From positions 62,001-126,000 of the forward strand of contig NZ_JAOSZE010000017.1 of assembly GCF_025630775.1 (NCBI RefSeq): a DNA stretch of 64,000 nucleotides. The letters are read 5' to 3'. Under the pieces are notes generated by a model that saw only the letters and a list, made by a program, of their open reading frames with translations, did no database searches and had not been told where the DNA came from. Positions 24,255 to 31,879 of the stretch are shown piece by piece (positions within the stretch are counted from its first letter, which is position 1; each line of letters begins with the position of its first letter). Origin of the DNA: Actinoplanes sp. KI2. GTDB lineage: Bacteria; Actinomycetota; Actinomycetes; Mycobacteriales; Micromonosporaceae. The position numbers and the translations under genes were made by a program.

Positions 24255-25103
24255 ATGAACATCACTTCCTTGCGCGCTCCGCGACGTACCGCCGTCGCCG
24301 CGGTGGCCATCACCATGGCCGTCCTCGGCGGTGCCGGTGCCGGCTGGGCCGCCGCCACGACCGCCCAACCGGCGATCAAGACGATCACTCCGCGCTCCGA
24401 GAAGGACGTCACCAACCTCGACGTCCTGCGGCAGCAGCTTCGCAATTACTACGGTGACGCGCTGGGCACCGGCGTCTTCGCCGCCGACAGCAACTACGCC
24501 AAGGAGGCGAGCGGGGTCGCCGCCGACGGCACGCGATACCTGAGCCACCACCGGTCGTACGGGCACGCCACCAAGGCGATCGTCCTGGACGTCGACGACA
24601 CCTCGCTGGCGACCTGGAACTACGAGGTGTTCAGCAACTGGGCGTACAACCCGACCACCAACGCCGACTACGTGACCGGCCAGAAGTTCCCGGCGGTGCC
24701 GGGCATGGTCGCGATGGCGCAGGCGGCCGAGCGCGAGGGCTACGCGATCTTCTTCCTGACCGGCCGGCCGGCCACCCAGGAGGCCGCCACCCTCGGCAAC
24801 CTGACCGCGGACGGGATCGGCGTGGACGCCGGCTACCCGAAGCCGACCACGCTGAGCGACGGCGAGGACGGCCTGTTCACCAAGCCGGACGTGAGCGCGT
24901 ACCCGGACTACCTGAAGGCGGCCTGCGCCGACGACCCGGGCGGCAAGTGCACGACCATCCACTACAAGTCGGCGACCCGGGCGCACATCGAATCGCTCGG
25001 CTACGACATCGTGGGCAACTTCGGCGACCAGTACAGCGACCTGAAGGGCGGCCACGCCGACAAGACCTTCAAGCTGCCGAACCCGAACTACTACCTGCCC
25101 TGA
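24255..25103 (+). CDS. Secreted HAD-family acid phosphatase
   Basis: 282 residues with a signal peptide (TAVAAVAITMAVLGGAGAGW). The class B/HAD acid phosphatase motifs are AIVLDVDDTSL (nucleophile D and proton donor D), FFLTGRPATQ, and GNFGDQYSDLKGG. It hydrolyses phosphomonoesters outside the membrane. TAAGGT lies 7 nt before the ATG, one base longer than the usual leaderless spacing; the TAA of the upstream GGDEF-EAL gene forms its first part. Confidence 0.9.
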   Translation: MNITSLRAPRRTAVAAVAITMAVLGGAGAGWAAATTAQPAIKTITPRSEKDVTNLDVLRQQLRNYYGDALGTGVFAADSNYAKEASGVAADGTRYLSHHRSYGHATKAIVLDVDDTSLATWNYEVFSNWAYNPTTNADYVTGQKFPAVPGMVAMAQAAEREGYAIFFLTGRPATQEAATLGNLTADGIGVDAGYPKPTTLSDGEDGLFTKPDVSAYPDYLKAACADDPGGKCTTIHYKSATRAHIESLGYDIVGNFGDQYSDLKGGHADKTFKLPNPNYYLP

Positions 25104-25105
25104 CC

Positions 25106-25153
25106 GGGCGGCCCAGCGGGACGGCCGGCGGTTACCCCCGGCCGGCCGCCCGC
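25106..25153. terminator. GC-rich hairpin at the phosphatase/SDR convergent junction
   Basis: Arms GGGCGGCC and GGCCGCCC with an inner GGCCGG / CCGGCC pair enclose the short gap and the end of the SDR gene. No T-run; could block transcription from both sides. Confidence 0.4.
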
Positions 25154-25851
25154 TTGGCGTAGAGGTGGTCGACCAGCGCCGGCAGGGCGCCGGCCGCCAC
25201 CATCGCCGCCCGGTATTTCCAGGGGACCACGATGCGCCGGCGCGGGCGGCGCAGCGCGCTCTCCACCGCGGCGGCGACAGTCTCCGGGCCCGGGAGATTC
25301 GTCCGACGAGTGAGGTCGGTGTTGATAAAGCCCGGCTCGATCAATGTCACGCCGACGCCGGTCCCGGCCAGTTCGCGGCGCACCGAGTCGGTCATGCCGC
25401 GGAGGGCGAATTTCGTGGCGGAATAGGTGCCGGCGATGCCGATCTCGCCGGCCACCGATCCGATGTTCACGATCGAGCCGGAGCCCTGTTCCCGCATGAT
25501 CGGAACGACCGCACGCATCAGCCGGATCGGGGCCACCAGGTTGATGTCGACCATCTGGGTGACCATGTCGTCATCGGCGAGGACGGTCGTCTTGCCGCCG
25601 ATGCCGGCGTTGTTGACCAGGCCGTCGATCCGGCCGTCGACCTCGCGGGCGCGGGCGACCAGGGCCTCGATCGCCGCCGGGTCGCGGACGTCGGTGGGCA
25701 CCACCACGGCGGAGCCGATCTCGGCGGCCACCGCCTCGAGGTGGTCGGCTCGGCGGGCGGCGAGCACGACCGTGGTGCCGGCCCGCCCGAGGCGGAGCGC
25801 GGTGGCGCGGCCGATTCCGCTCGACGCCCCGGTGACGATGACGACCGGCAT
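25132..25851 (-). CDS. Short-chain dehydrogenase/reductase (classical SDR)
   Basis: 239 residues. NAD(P)-binding TGASSGIGRATAL, the NNAG motif in LVNNAGIGG, and the catalytic Ser-Tyr-Lys set in IVNIGSVAGE and YSATKFALRG. Basic residues after the first motif (ARRADHLEAV) suggest NADPH. ATG 25851 has GGAG 8 nt upstream; a longer frame runs into the lsr2 terminator and is not used. Substrate unknown. Confidence 0.88.
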   Translation of the reverse strand: MPVVIVTGASSGIGRATALRLGRAGTTVVLAARRADHLEAVAAEIGSAVVVPTDVRDPAAIEALVARAREVDGRIDGLVNNAGIGGKTTVLADDDMVTQMVDINLVAPIRLMRAVVPIMREQGSGSIVNIGSVAGEIGIAGTYSATKFALRGMTDSVRRELAGTGVGVTLIEPGFINTDLTRRTNLPGPETVAAAVESALRRPRRRIVVPWKYRAAMVAAGALPALVDHLYAKRAAGRG

Positions 25852-25868
25852 GGTTTTCTCCTTCGCCG

Positions 25869-25903
25869 AAAAAACGGCGCCGCCGAGTCGGCGACGCCGT
25901 TTC
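25869..25903 (-). terminator. Rho-independent terminator of lsr2
   Basis: On the minus strand, stem ACGGCG-tC-GCCGA / TCGGC-gG-CGCCGT is followed by TTTTTT. It lies 13 bp after the lsr2 stop and before the SDR start. Confidence 0.8.
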
Positions 25904-25915
25904 TTGGAGATCGAC

Positions 25916-26260
25916 CTATCGCTTGCTGTGGTACGCCTCGACGATGTGGCTCGGGATGCGGCCGCGCTCGGAGACCTCGTACCCGTTCTTGTTCGCCCAC
26001 TCCCGAATCGCCTGATTCTGGTCGCGGCTCGCGCGGCCGGTGCTCGCCGGGGCGGCGCGCCGGGCACTGGCCACCACGCCGCTGCGGCCGACCCGGGTCG
26101 CCGCGTTCAGGAACGGGTCGAGCGCCTTGCGCAACTTCCCGGCGTTCTTCTCGGAGAGGTCGATCGTGTAGTTCACACCGTCGAGTCCGAACTCGACGGT
26201 GCGGTCGGCCTCTCCGCCGTCGATGTCGTCGGTCAGAAGGGTTATTACCTGCTTGGCCAT
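25916..26260 (-). CDS. lsr2: Lsr2 nucleoid-associated protein
   Basis: 114 residues. Dimerisation domain (QVITLLTDDIDGGEADRTVEFGLDG, then VNYTIDLSEKNAGKLRKAL) and a C-terminal DNA-binding domain with the AT-hook-like SRDQNQAIREWANKNGYEVSERGRIP, cut here into its RGR core. Lsr2 is the actinobacterial H-NS analogue that silences AT-rich and foreign DNA. GGGAGCAGG precedes the ATG. It has its own terminator, so it is a single-gene unit. Confidence 0.95.
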   Translation of the reverse strand: MAKQVITLLTDDIDGGEADRTVEFGLDGVNYTIDLSEKNAGKLRKALDPFLNAATRVGRSGVVASARRAAPASTGRASRDQNQAIREWANKNGYEVSERGRIPSHIVEAYHSKR

Positions 26261-26490
26261 GGCGTGCCTGCTCCCACTACAACGATGTCATTTGAGTGAC
26301 GACTATGCGCACGCGCCGTGGCGCCGCGATTGTCGATACCCATTCATTCTGTCGGTCACCAGTTCTCAGTGCAAATTACCGCATCGCATGTCGCAATTGT
26401 TGTCCCAGTGCCGGATCGGCCGGACCGGCCCGTTCGGAGGTTCTGGCCGTCACCTACTTTTCAGGTTCGTCAATGTCCTGTAACGTGTCG

Positions 26491-26504
26491 TGGGAGCGCT
26501 CCCA
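26491..26504. promoter_or_regulatory. CebR operator TGGGAGCGCTCCCA
   Basis: Perfect 14-bp match to the known CebR (LacI-family, cellobiose-responsive) operator of actinomycetes. TAACGT at 26481-26486 is a plausible -10, which puts transcription start inside the operator. The cellulase ATG is 42 bp downstream. Confidence 0.85.
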
Positions 26505-26545
26505 GCACCCCGTCCCCGCGGGATCCCCTCTCAAGGAGCTTCGCA

Positions 26546-27685
26546 ATGAGACGTGCCATCCGCGCCCTCACGGTCCTCGGCCTCCTGGCCGCGGCGACCG
26601 TGACGGCCTTCGCCGTCGCCGGACCAGCGGCGGCCGACACGCAGATCTGCGAGCAGTACGGCAGCACCACCGTCGGCGGCCGGTACGTGGTGATGAACAA
26701 CCGCTGGGGCACCTCCGCCCAGCAGTGCATCAACGTCACCAGCACCGGGTTCTCCATCCAGACCCAGCAGGGCACCGGCAGCACCAGCGGCGCCCCCGTC
26801 TCCTACCCGGCGATCTACTACGGCTGCCACTACACCAACTGCTCGCCGGGCACCAACCTGCCGATGCAGGTCAGCTCGATCTCCAGCGCCACCAGCAGCA
26901 TCAACTACCAGTTCGTCTCCGGCGCGACCTACGACGCCGCGTACGACATCTGGCTGGATCCGACGCCCAAGAAGGACGGCGTCAACCAGCAGGAAATCAT
27001 GATCTGGTTCAACCGGCAGGGCTCGATCCAGCCGATCGGCTCGGTGGTGGGCAACGCGACCATCGGCGGGCGCAGCTGGGAGGTCTGGCGCGGCAGCAAC
27101 GGGTCGAACGCGGTCGTCTCGTACGTGGCGCCGTCGCCGATCTCCAGTTGGAGCTTCAGCGTCCTGGACTTCATCAACGACGTGAAGAACCGCGGCGCGA
27201 TCACCAGCTCGTGGTATCTGACCAGCATCCAGGCCGGCTTCGAGCCGTGGATCGGCGGCGCGGGCCTGGCCGTCACGAACTTCTCCGCGGCGGTCAACGG
27301 CGGCGGGCCGACCAACCCGACGACCCCGCCCACCACCTCGCCGACGACCCCGCCGACCGGCGGCAATGCCGCCTGCCGGGTCACCTACGGCACGAACGTC
27401 TGGAATTCGGGCTTCACCGCGAACGTCACGGTGGCCAATACCGGAAGCAGCGCGATCAACGGCTGGAATCTCCGTTTCACGCTCCCGAGTGGCCAGACGA
27501 TCACCTCATCGTGGAACGCCAACCTCACCGGTTCGAGCGGCGCCATCACGGCGAGCAACCTTTCCTGGAACGGGAACATCGCGCCGGGCGCCAACGCGTC
27601 CTTCGGTTTCCAGGGAACCTACTCCGGCAGTTTCGCCAACCCGTCCTCGTTCGCCCTGAACGGATCCACCTGTACGACCGCCTGA
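26546..27685 (+). CDS. Secreted GH12 endoglucanase with CBM2 domain
   Basis: 379 residues. Signal peptide (ALTVLGLLAAATVTAFAVAG, cleaved near AAA-DT), a GH12 catalytic domain of about 230 residues with nucleophile Glu in QQEIMIWFN and acid/base Glu in AGFEPWIGG, a Pro/Thr linker (TTPPTTSPTTPP), and a C-terminal CBM2 (CRVTYGTNVWNSGFTANVTV, INGWNLRF, GNIAPGANASFGFQGTYSG). Hydrolyses beta-1,4-glucan such as cellulose or xyloglucan. AAGGAG precedes ATG 26546 by 7 nt. The CebR operator implies induction by cello-oligosaccharides. Confidence 0.93.
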   Translation: MRRAIRALTVLGLLAAATVTAFAVAGPAAADTQICEQYGSTTVGGRYVVMNNRWGTSAQQCINVTSTGFSIQTQQGTGSTSGAPVSYPAIYYGCHYTNCSPGTNLPMQVSSISSATSSINYQFVSGATYDAAYDIWLDPTPKKDGVNQQEIMIWFNRQGSIQPIGSVVGNATIGGRSWEVWRGSNGSNAVVSYVAPSPISSWSFSVLDFINDVKNRGAITSSWYLTSIQAGFEPWIGGAGLAVTNFSAAVNGGGPTNPTTPPTTSPTTPPTGGNAACRVTYGTNVWNSGFTANVTVANTGSSAINGWNLRFTLPSGQTITSSWNANLTGSSGAITASNLSWNGNIAPGANASFGFQGTYSGSFANPSSFALNGSTCTTA

Positions 27686-27754
27686 CAAAAGTCGGGCTCG
27701 CTGACCCGAGCCGCCTCGTCGCCGATTCTCCGGTGCCGGGGCGGTTCGTCCACT

Positions 27755-28024
27755 GAGCTGGCTGGGTCGCTTGGTTGACTGTTCCGTGCGGTGAGCTGGC
27801 TGGCTCCGGGCGTTTGGTTGCGGTTGGGCGGGTGAGTCACGTGGGGGGACGGTCCCGTGCGGCTGAGCTGGCTGGCTCCGGGCGTTTGGTTGCGGTTGGC
27901 CGGGTGAGTCACGTGGGGGGACGGTCCCGTGCGGCTGAGCTGGCTGGCTCCGGGCGTTTGGTTGCGGTTGGGCGGGTGAGTCACGTGGGGGACGGTCCCG
28001 TGCGGCTGAGCTTGCTGGCTCCGC
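27755..28024. repeat. 72-bp tandem repeat, three full copies plus partial copies
   Basis: Units start at 27793, 27865 and 27937 (the last is 71 bp through loss of one G), with a degenerate partial copy from 27755 and a partial copy from 28008. Each unit holds GAGTCACGTGGGG (with CACGTG) and the inverted repeat GGGAC-G-GTCCC. Near identity between copies shows recent expansion. Confidence 0.9.
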
Positions 28025-28036
28025 TTCGCTCCGCGG

Positions 28037-28140
28037 GCGATCGCCCCTTCGGGGGCTGATGAGGAGTCAGCCGATTTTCCGGCGTCGCACACCCCGCGAC
28101 GACGGAAAATCGACTGCCTCCTCATCAGCGGGGCGATCGC
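28037..28140. repeat. 104-bp near-perfect inverted repeat (long hairpin)
   Basis: Outer arms GCGATCGCCCC / GGGGCGATCGC (28037-28047, 28130-28140). Inner arms of 33 positions with 3 mismatches run 28056-28088 and 28096-28128, including CTGATGAGGAG / CTCCTCATCAG and CGATTTTCCG / CGGAAAATCG, around a 7-nt loop. The AT-containing core is unusual in this genome. It could be a strong two-way terminator or a small palindromic mobile element. Confidence 0.8.
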
Positions 28141-28207
28141 GGGTCGTTTAGTGATACGGGGCACCCTGCAGATACGTAGTCGGCAGCGGGCCATCGCGGT
28201 GAGCAAG

Positions 28208-29848
28208 TCACCATTCGGAAAGGCGGAGAGCCGCCGGCGCGTCGGCTGGGACGGCTGGGCGCTGGGGTGGGATGGGGGATAGCCGTTCGTATTTTGCGCC
28301 CGGGGCGGGGCGGGGGTCGGGCTTGCCCTTGTTCGGCCACAGGGACATCGCTCGCTCGGCCATCGCGGTGATGGTCAGGGACGGATTCACGCCCAGGTTC
28401 GCCGGTACGGCCGCGCCGTCCACGACGTGCAAACCGGCGTACCCGAATACGCGGTGATACGGATCCACCACGCCGGCCGCCGCGGATTCGCCGATCGTCG
28501 CGCCGCCGAGAATGTGTGCCGTCATCGGAATGTCAAAGATGTCACCGACCGTGCCGCCCGGGAACCCGCCGATCCGGTCGGCGATCCGGCGCACCGCCTC
28601 GTGCCCCTGCGGAATCCACTTGGGGTTCGCCTCGCCGTGGCCGGGCCCGGTGGTGAGCCGGCCGCGCCTGGTGCGCCGCACGGTCAGCGAGTTGTCGAGC
28701 GTCTGCATCACCAGCGCGATGATCGTGCGCTCGCTCCACCGCCGCACGGACAACGAGCGAAGCAGCACGTACGGGTGGCGCAGCGCCTGCCCGAGGAACT
28801 TGATCGGGCGCGGCACCCGCCCGCCGCCGTCCACCAGCAGCGTGGCGAGCAGGCCCATCGCGTTGCTGCCCGGGCCGTACCGGACCGGCTCGATGTGCGT
28901 CGTCGAGTCCGGATGAAACGACGAGGTGATCGCCACGCCGCGCGAGTACGGCTCGGCGGGCACCGACGCGGCCTGCGCGCCCAGCAGCGCCTCGGAGTTG
29001 GTGCGGGTCAGCGAGCCCAGGCTGGCCGACAGGCCCGGCAGCACGCCGGTGTCGCGCATCGCGTGCAGCAGCCGCTGGGTGCCGAGCGCTCCGGCCGACA
29101 GAATCACCTGATCCGCGGTGAATCGCCCGGTCCGGGTCTCCACCACCCAGCCTTCGCCGTCCGGGCGCAGGGCGGTCACCTCGGTGTCCGGGTGCACGGT
29201 CGCGCCGGCCCGCTCGGCCAGGTACAGGTAGTTCACGTCGAGCCGGTTCTTGGCACCGACCTTGCAGCCGATCATGCAGTTGCCGCACTGGGTGCAGCCG
29301 GTGCGGTCCGGCCCGGCGCCGCCGAAGTACGGGTCCGGCACCGTCTTGCCCGGTTCGCCGAAATAGACACCCACCGGCGTACGCCGGAAGGTCGAACCCA
29401 CCCCCATGTCCTCCGCGACCTGCTTGATGACCACGTCGGACGGGGTCATCGTGGGCTGCTCGGTCACGCCGAGCATGCGCGAGGCCTGGTCGTAGTGCGG
29501 CGCCAGCTCGCCGGCCCAATCGGTGATGCCGGCCCAGTGCGGATCGTCGAAGAACGTGGCCGGCGGGCGGTACAGCGTGTTCGCGTACACCAGGGAACCG
29601 CCACCCACCCCGGCGGCCGACAGCACGACGATGTCCTTGAGCAGGGTGATCCGCTGGATGCCGCGCAGCCCGAGCCTCGGCGCCCAGAGGAAGTTCCGCA
29701 GGTCCCATGAGGTCTTGGGAAGCATCTCGGGGGTGTAGCGCCGGCCCGCCTCGAGCACGCCGACCCGGTAGCCCTTCTCGGTCAGGCGCAGCGCGCTGAC
29801 GCTGCCGCCGAATCCGCTGCCGACGATCAGGACGTCGTAGTCCGCCAT
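28208..29848 (-). CDS. GMC-family oxidoreductase (cholesterol-oxidase-like, FAD)
   Basis: 546 residues. FAD-binding DYDVLIVGSGFGGSVSALRL, a VLSAAGVGGGSLVYANTLY segment, and the C-terminal GMC signature with HVVDGAAVPANLGVNPSLTI. A cysteine motif CTQCGNCMIGCKVGAKN is typical of the ChoD-like branch. Family members oxidise hydroxyl groups of sterols or other alcohols. ATG 29848 is preferred over GTG 29854. A TTACCG-AC-CGGTAA palindrome lies 16-29 nt upstream, which suggests repression by a TetR-type protein. Confidence 0.85.
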   Translation of the reverse strand: MADYDVLIVGSGFGGSVSALRLTEKGYRVGVLEAGRRYTPEMLPKTSWDLRNFLWAPRLGLRGIQRITLLKDIVVLSAAGVGGGSLVYANTLYRPPATFFDDPHWAGITDWAGELAPHYDQASRMLGVTEQPTMTPSDVVIKQVAEDMGVGSTFRRTPVGVYFGEPGKTVPDPYFGGAGPDRTGCTQCGNCMIGCKVGAKNRLDVNYLYLAERAGATVHPDTEVTALRPDGEGWVVETRTGRFTADQVILSAGALGTQRLLHAMRDTGVLPGLSASLGSLTRTNSEALLGAQAASVPAEPYSRGVAITSSFHPDSTTHIEPVRYGPGSNAMGLLATLLVDGGGRVPRPIKFLGQALRHPYVLLRSLSVRRWSERTIIALVMQTLDNSLTVRRTRRGRLTTGPGHGEANPKWIPQGHEAVRRIADRIGGFPGGTVGDIFDIPMTAHILGGATIGESAAAGVVDPYHRVFGYAGLHVVDGAAVPANLGVNPSLTITAMAERAMSLWPNKGKPDPRPAPGAKYERLSPIPPQRPAVPADAPAALRLSEW

Positions 29849-29863
29849 CGACACACCCTGCCA

Positions 29864-29877
29864 TTACCGACCGGTAA
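29864..29877. promoter_or_regulatory. Palindromic operator TTACCG-AC-CGGTAA
   Basis: Perfect 6-bp arms with a 2-bp spacer, 16 nt before the GMC oxidoreductase start. Placement over the promoter fits a repressor, TetR family by shape; no such gene is adjacent. Confidence 0.55.
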
Positions 29878-29900
29878 CCGGAAGGGGTCGCGGCTCTCGT

Positions 29901-30899
29901 TTATCCGCGCAGCAGCACTTTGATGTGCGCGCCGGAGGCGGCGTCGGCGAACGCGGCGGCCGCCTCGTCGAGCGGGCGCACCGCGGTGGCCATCCCGGTG
30001 ACGTCGGCCCGGTTCGACACCAGCAGGTCGATCGCGTCCGCGAAGTCCTCGGGGAGGTAGGTCGCGCTGCCCTGGATGCGCAGCTGGCTGTCCTGGACCA
30101 TCGGCAGCGGGATACGCACCGGAGCCGGCGGGACGCCGACCACCACGACCGTGCCGCCCTTGTTCGCCAGCGTGAGCGCCTGGTCCATCGTGGCTTGCTC
30201 GGCCACGCAGTCGAAGACCACGTCGGCGCTCTCGCCCAACGCTTCCCGCACCGCCCCGGTCTCGGCCGCGTCGATCACCGCGTCCGGCTCGAATCCGGCG
30301 GCCCGGTCCCGGCTGCGCTGCGACCGGGCCGTCATGACGACGCGGGCGGCCTGCTGCGCGCGAGCCACCTGCAGCGTGAGCAGACCGATCGTCCCCGCGC
30401 CGAGGATCGCCACGGTCTTGCCGGCCAGCCCGCCCACCAACCGCGCCGCGTGCACCGGCGTGCCGAGCGGCTCGATGAACGCCGCTCGCAGCCAGTCCAG
30501 CTCGTCCGGGATCACGTGCAGCCGCCGCTGGTCGACGGTGAAGTAGTCGGCCATCCCGCCCTGGTCGTGCGCGCAGCCGAAGAAGCGCAGGTTCTCGCAG
30601 ATGTTCTGCCGCCCGGCCCGGCACTGCTTGCACGCCCAGCAGGGCAGGAACGGCTCCATCGTGACCCGCGCCCCGACCGGCAGCGGCACCCCCGTGCCGA
30701 CCGCCTCGACCGTGCCGCTCACCTCGTGCCCGGGCGGATAGGGGAGCGTGATGAACGGGTGCTTGCCCTGCAGGGCGTGCACATCCGACCCGCAGACGCC
30801 GGCCATCGCCATCCGCACGAGCACCTCGCCGGCGCCCGGCTCGGGCACGGCGGCCTCGGCTATCGACACGCCGCTCCGGTCGACGACGACCCGCCTCAC
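29901..30899 (-). CDS. Zinc-dependent alcohol dehydrogenase (MDR family)
   Basis: 332 residues. Catalytic zinc site in GVCGSDVHALQG and PPGHEVSG, the four structural-zinc cysteines in CWACKQCRAGRQNIC, and the NAD(P) Rossmann motif AILGAGTIGLLTLQ. Oxidises an alcohol or polyol. The GTG start (30899) overlaps the LuxR-gene stop (GTGA), so the regulator and enzyme are coupled. With the adjoining GMC oxidoreductase and acyl-CoA ligases it suggests an alcohol/acid catabolic locus. Confidence 0.88.
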   Translation of the reverse strand: MRRVVVDRSGVSIAEAAVPEPGAGEVLVRMAMAGVCGSDVHALQGKHPFITLPYPPGHEVSGTVEAVGTGVPLPVGARVTMEPFLPCWACKQCRAGRQNICENLRFFGCAHDQGGMADYFTVDQRRLHVIPDELDWLRAAFIEPLGTPVHAARLVGGLAGKTVAILGAGTIGLLTLQVARAQQAARVVMTARSQRSRDRAAGFEPDAVIDAAETGAVREALGESADVVFDCVAEQATMDQALTLANKGGTVVVVGVPPAPVRIPLPMVQDSQLRIQGSATYLPEDFADAIDLLVSNRADVTGMATAVRPLDEAAAAFADAASGAHIKVLLRG

Positions 30900-31780
30900 G
30901 GCAGATGTCCCAGGCGGCGTGCGGTCACGATCGTCTCCATCCGGCCGTGCGTCCCCAGCTTGCGCATCGCGTTGCGCAGATAGCTCTTCACCGTCTCGGG
31001 CAGCAGGCCCAGGCGCCGCGCCGCCTCCGCGTTCCCGCAGCCCACCGCGACCATCGCGAGCACGTCCAGCTCGCGCGGGGAGAGCGGCTTGCGACCGGCT
31101 GCGCCGGGCACGTCCCGCTCGCGCGGGGAGAGCGGGTTGCCATCGGCTGCGCCGGGCCGATGCGCGACCAGGCGGTCGGAGATCTGGTGCAGCCGCGCCT
31201 TCAGCGCCGGGTCCGAGGTCTCCGCGGCGAGGGTACGCAGATCCGCGTGTGCCAACCGCACGTCCTCCCACTCCCGCGCGCTCGTGCCGGGCCGGCCGCC
31301 CCGGGCCGCGGCGGTTTCGAGCTCGGCCATCCGGCGGGCGACCTCCCGGCGTACCGCCGCCTCGGTCCCCCACCGCATCGCGACCCGGCCCATCGCCTCG
31401 ACGGCCCGGCCGCCCACCGCGATCGGCTCCCGCGTGCCCGCGTAGAGAACGGCCAGCACCGACCCGCCCACCGCCACCGGGACGGCGGCGATCGCCCGCA
31501 GCCCCTCGGCGCACACCGGAGCGTCGTACTCGTGGCTGATCCGAGGGTCGGCCACGTAGTCCTCGACCCGCCCCGGCCGGGCCGAGGTCACCACCCGGCC
31601 GCCGAGGCCGTTGCCGGCGGTGACGATCAGCCCGTTCAGGGCGGCCGTCGCGGTGCCGGCGAAGTCGGTCAGCCGCATCTGCCGCCCGTCCGCCGACACC
31701 AGGCCGCCGAACGCCACCGGAAGCCCGGTGACCCGGCGAATCCGGCCCAGCGCCGCCGGTAGATCGGCAGTTTCGAGCAC
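30896..31780 (-). CDS. GAF-domain LuxR-type transcriptional regulator
   Basis: 294 residues. GAF-like sensor (about 10-150, ending in AVPVAVGGSVLAVLYAG), a helical segment, and a C-terminal LuxR helix-turn-helix (LSPRELDVLAMVAVGCGNAEA, cut to its core, then ETVKSYLRNAMRKLGTHGR). The linker contains a 16-residue direct duplication (PGAADGNPLSPRERDV, PGAAGRKPLSPRELDV) from a 48-bp DNA repeat. It is coupled to the ADH and divergent from an acyl-CoA ligase. It is the best local candidate to bind the ACCCCCG-type palindromes before both ligase genes. Start is GTG. Confidence 0.85.
   Translation of the reverse strand: MLETADLPAALGRIRRVTGLPVAFGGLVSADGRQMRLTDFAGTATAALNGLIVTAGNGLGGRVVTSARPGRVEDYVADPRISHEYDAPVCAEGLRAIAAVPVAVGGSVLAVLYAGTREPIAVGGRAVEAMGRVAMRWGTEAAVRREVARRMAELETAAARGGRPGTSAREWEDVRLAHADLRTLAAETSDPALKARLHQISDRLVAHRPGAADGNPLSPRERDVPGAAGRKPLSPRELDVLAMVAVGCGNAEAARRLGLLPETVKSYLRNAMRKLGTHGRMETIVTARRLGHLP
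31061..31156. repeat. 48-bp tandem duplication inside the LuxR gene
   Basis: Copies 31061-31108 and 31109-31156 differ at four bases. The duplication is in frame and adds 16 residues directly before the DNA-binding domain, including an extra LSPRERDV copy of the domain's first helix. Confidence 0.85.
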
Positions 31781-31782
31781 GT

Positions 31783-31795
31783 TGACAGCATGTCA
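31783..31795. promoter_or_regulatory. Inverted repeat TGACA-GCA-TGTCA before the LuxR gene
   Basis: Perfect 5-bp arms, ending 3 bp before the GTG start of the regulator. Possible autoregulatory site. Confidence 0.35.
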
Positions 31796-31827
31796 CGCCG
31801 ACCCGTGCGTCAGGGCGCTCGCTTTCA

Positions 31828-31845
31828 TACCCCCGAACAGGGGTA
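31828..31845 (+). promoter_or_regulatory. Palindrome TACCCCCGAACAGGGGTA at about -43 of the acyl-CoA ligase gene
   Basis: Centre is 43.5 nt before the ATG at 31880, where a CATGCT hexamer ends 6 nt upstream. The same palindrome with four changes lies at 36897-36914 before the second ligase gene. Position matches a LuxR-type class II activator site. Confidence 0.6.
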
Positions 31846-31879
31846 GCGCCATCCGCCGTGGGCGGCTCATGCTGCGCGA

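Larger units (their letters stand above)
27686..28207. other. Convergent intergenic region with repeats and hairpin
   Basis: 522 bp between the cellulase and the GMC oxidoreductase. It consists of a 72-bp tandem repeat (27755-28024) and a long near-palindrome (28037-28140). Reading frames through the repeat exist on both strands but show only periodic peptides, so no gene is called. Confidence 0.7.

Noticed and set aside
26491..26504. TGGGAGCGCTCCCA as a terminator stem
   Set aside because: No loop possible and no T-run; exact match to CebR operator upstream of a cellulase is the better reading.
27755..28024. 72-bp repeats as a CRISPR array
   Set aside because: Contiguous near-identical units with no unique spacers and no cas genes.
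27619..28206. 195-codon minus-strand frame with a 24-residue periodic peptide through the 72-bp repeats
   Set aside because: Periodicity comes from the DNA repeat; no ribosome site, no family resemblance, and a plus-strand frame through the same repeats is equally open.
28208..31780. GMC oxidoreductase/ADH block as a secondary-metabolite cluster
   Set aside because: No core synthase (PKS, NRPS, terpene cyclase, RiPP enzyme) anywhere in the window.
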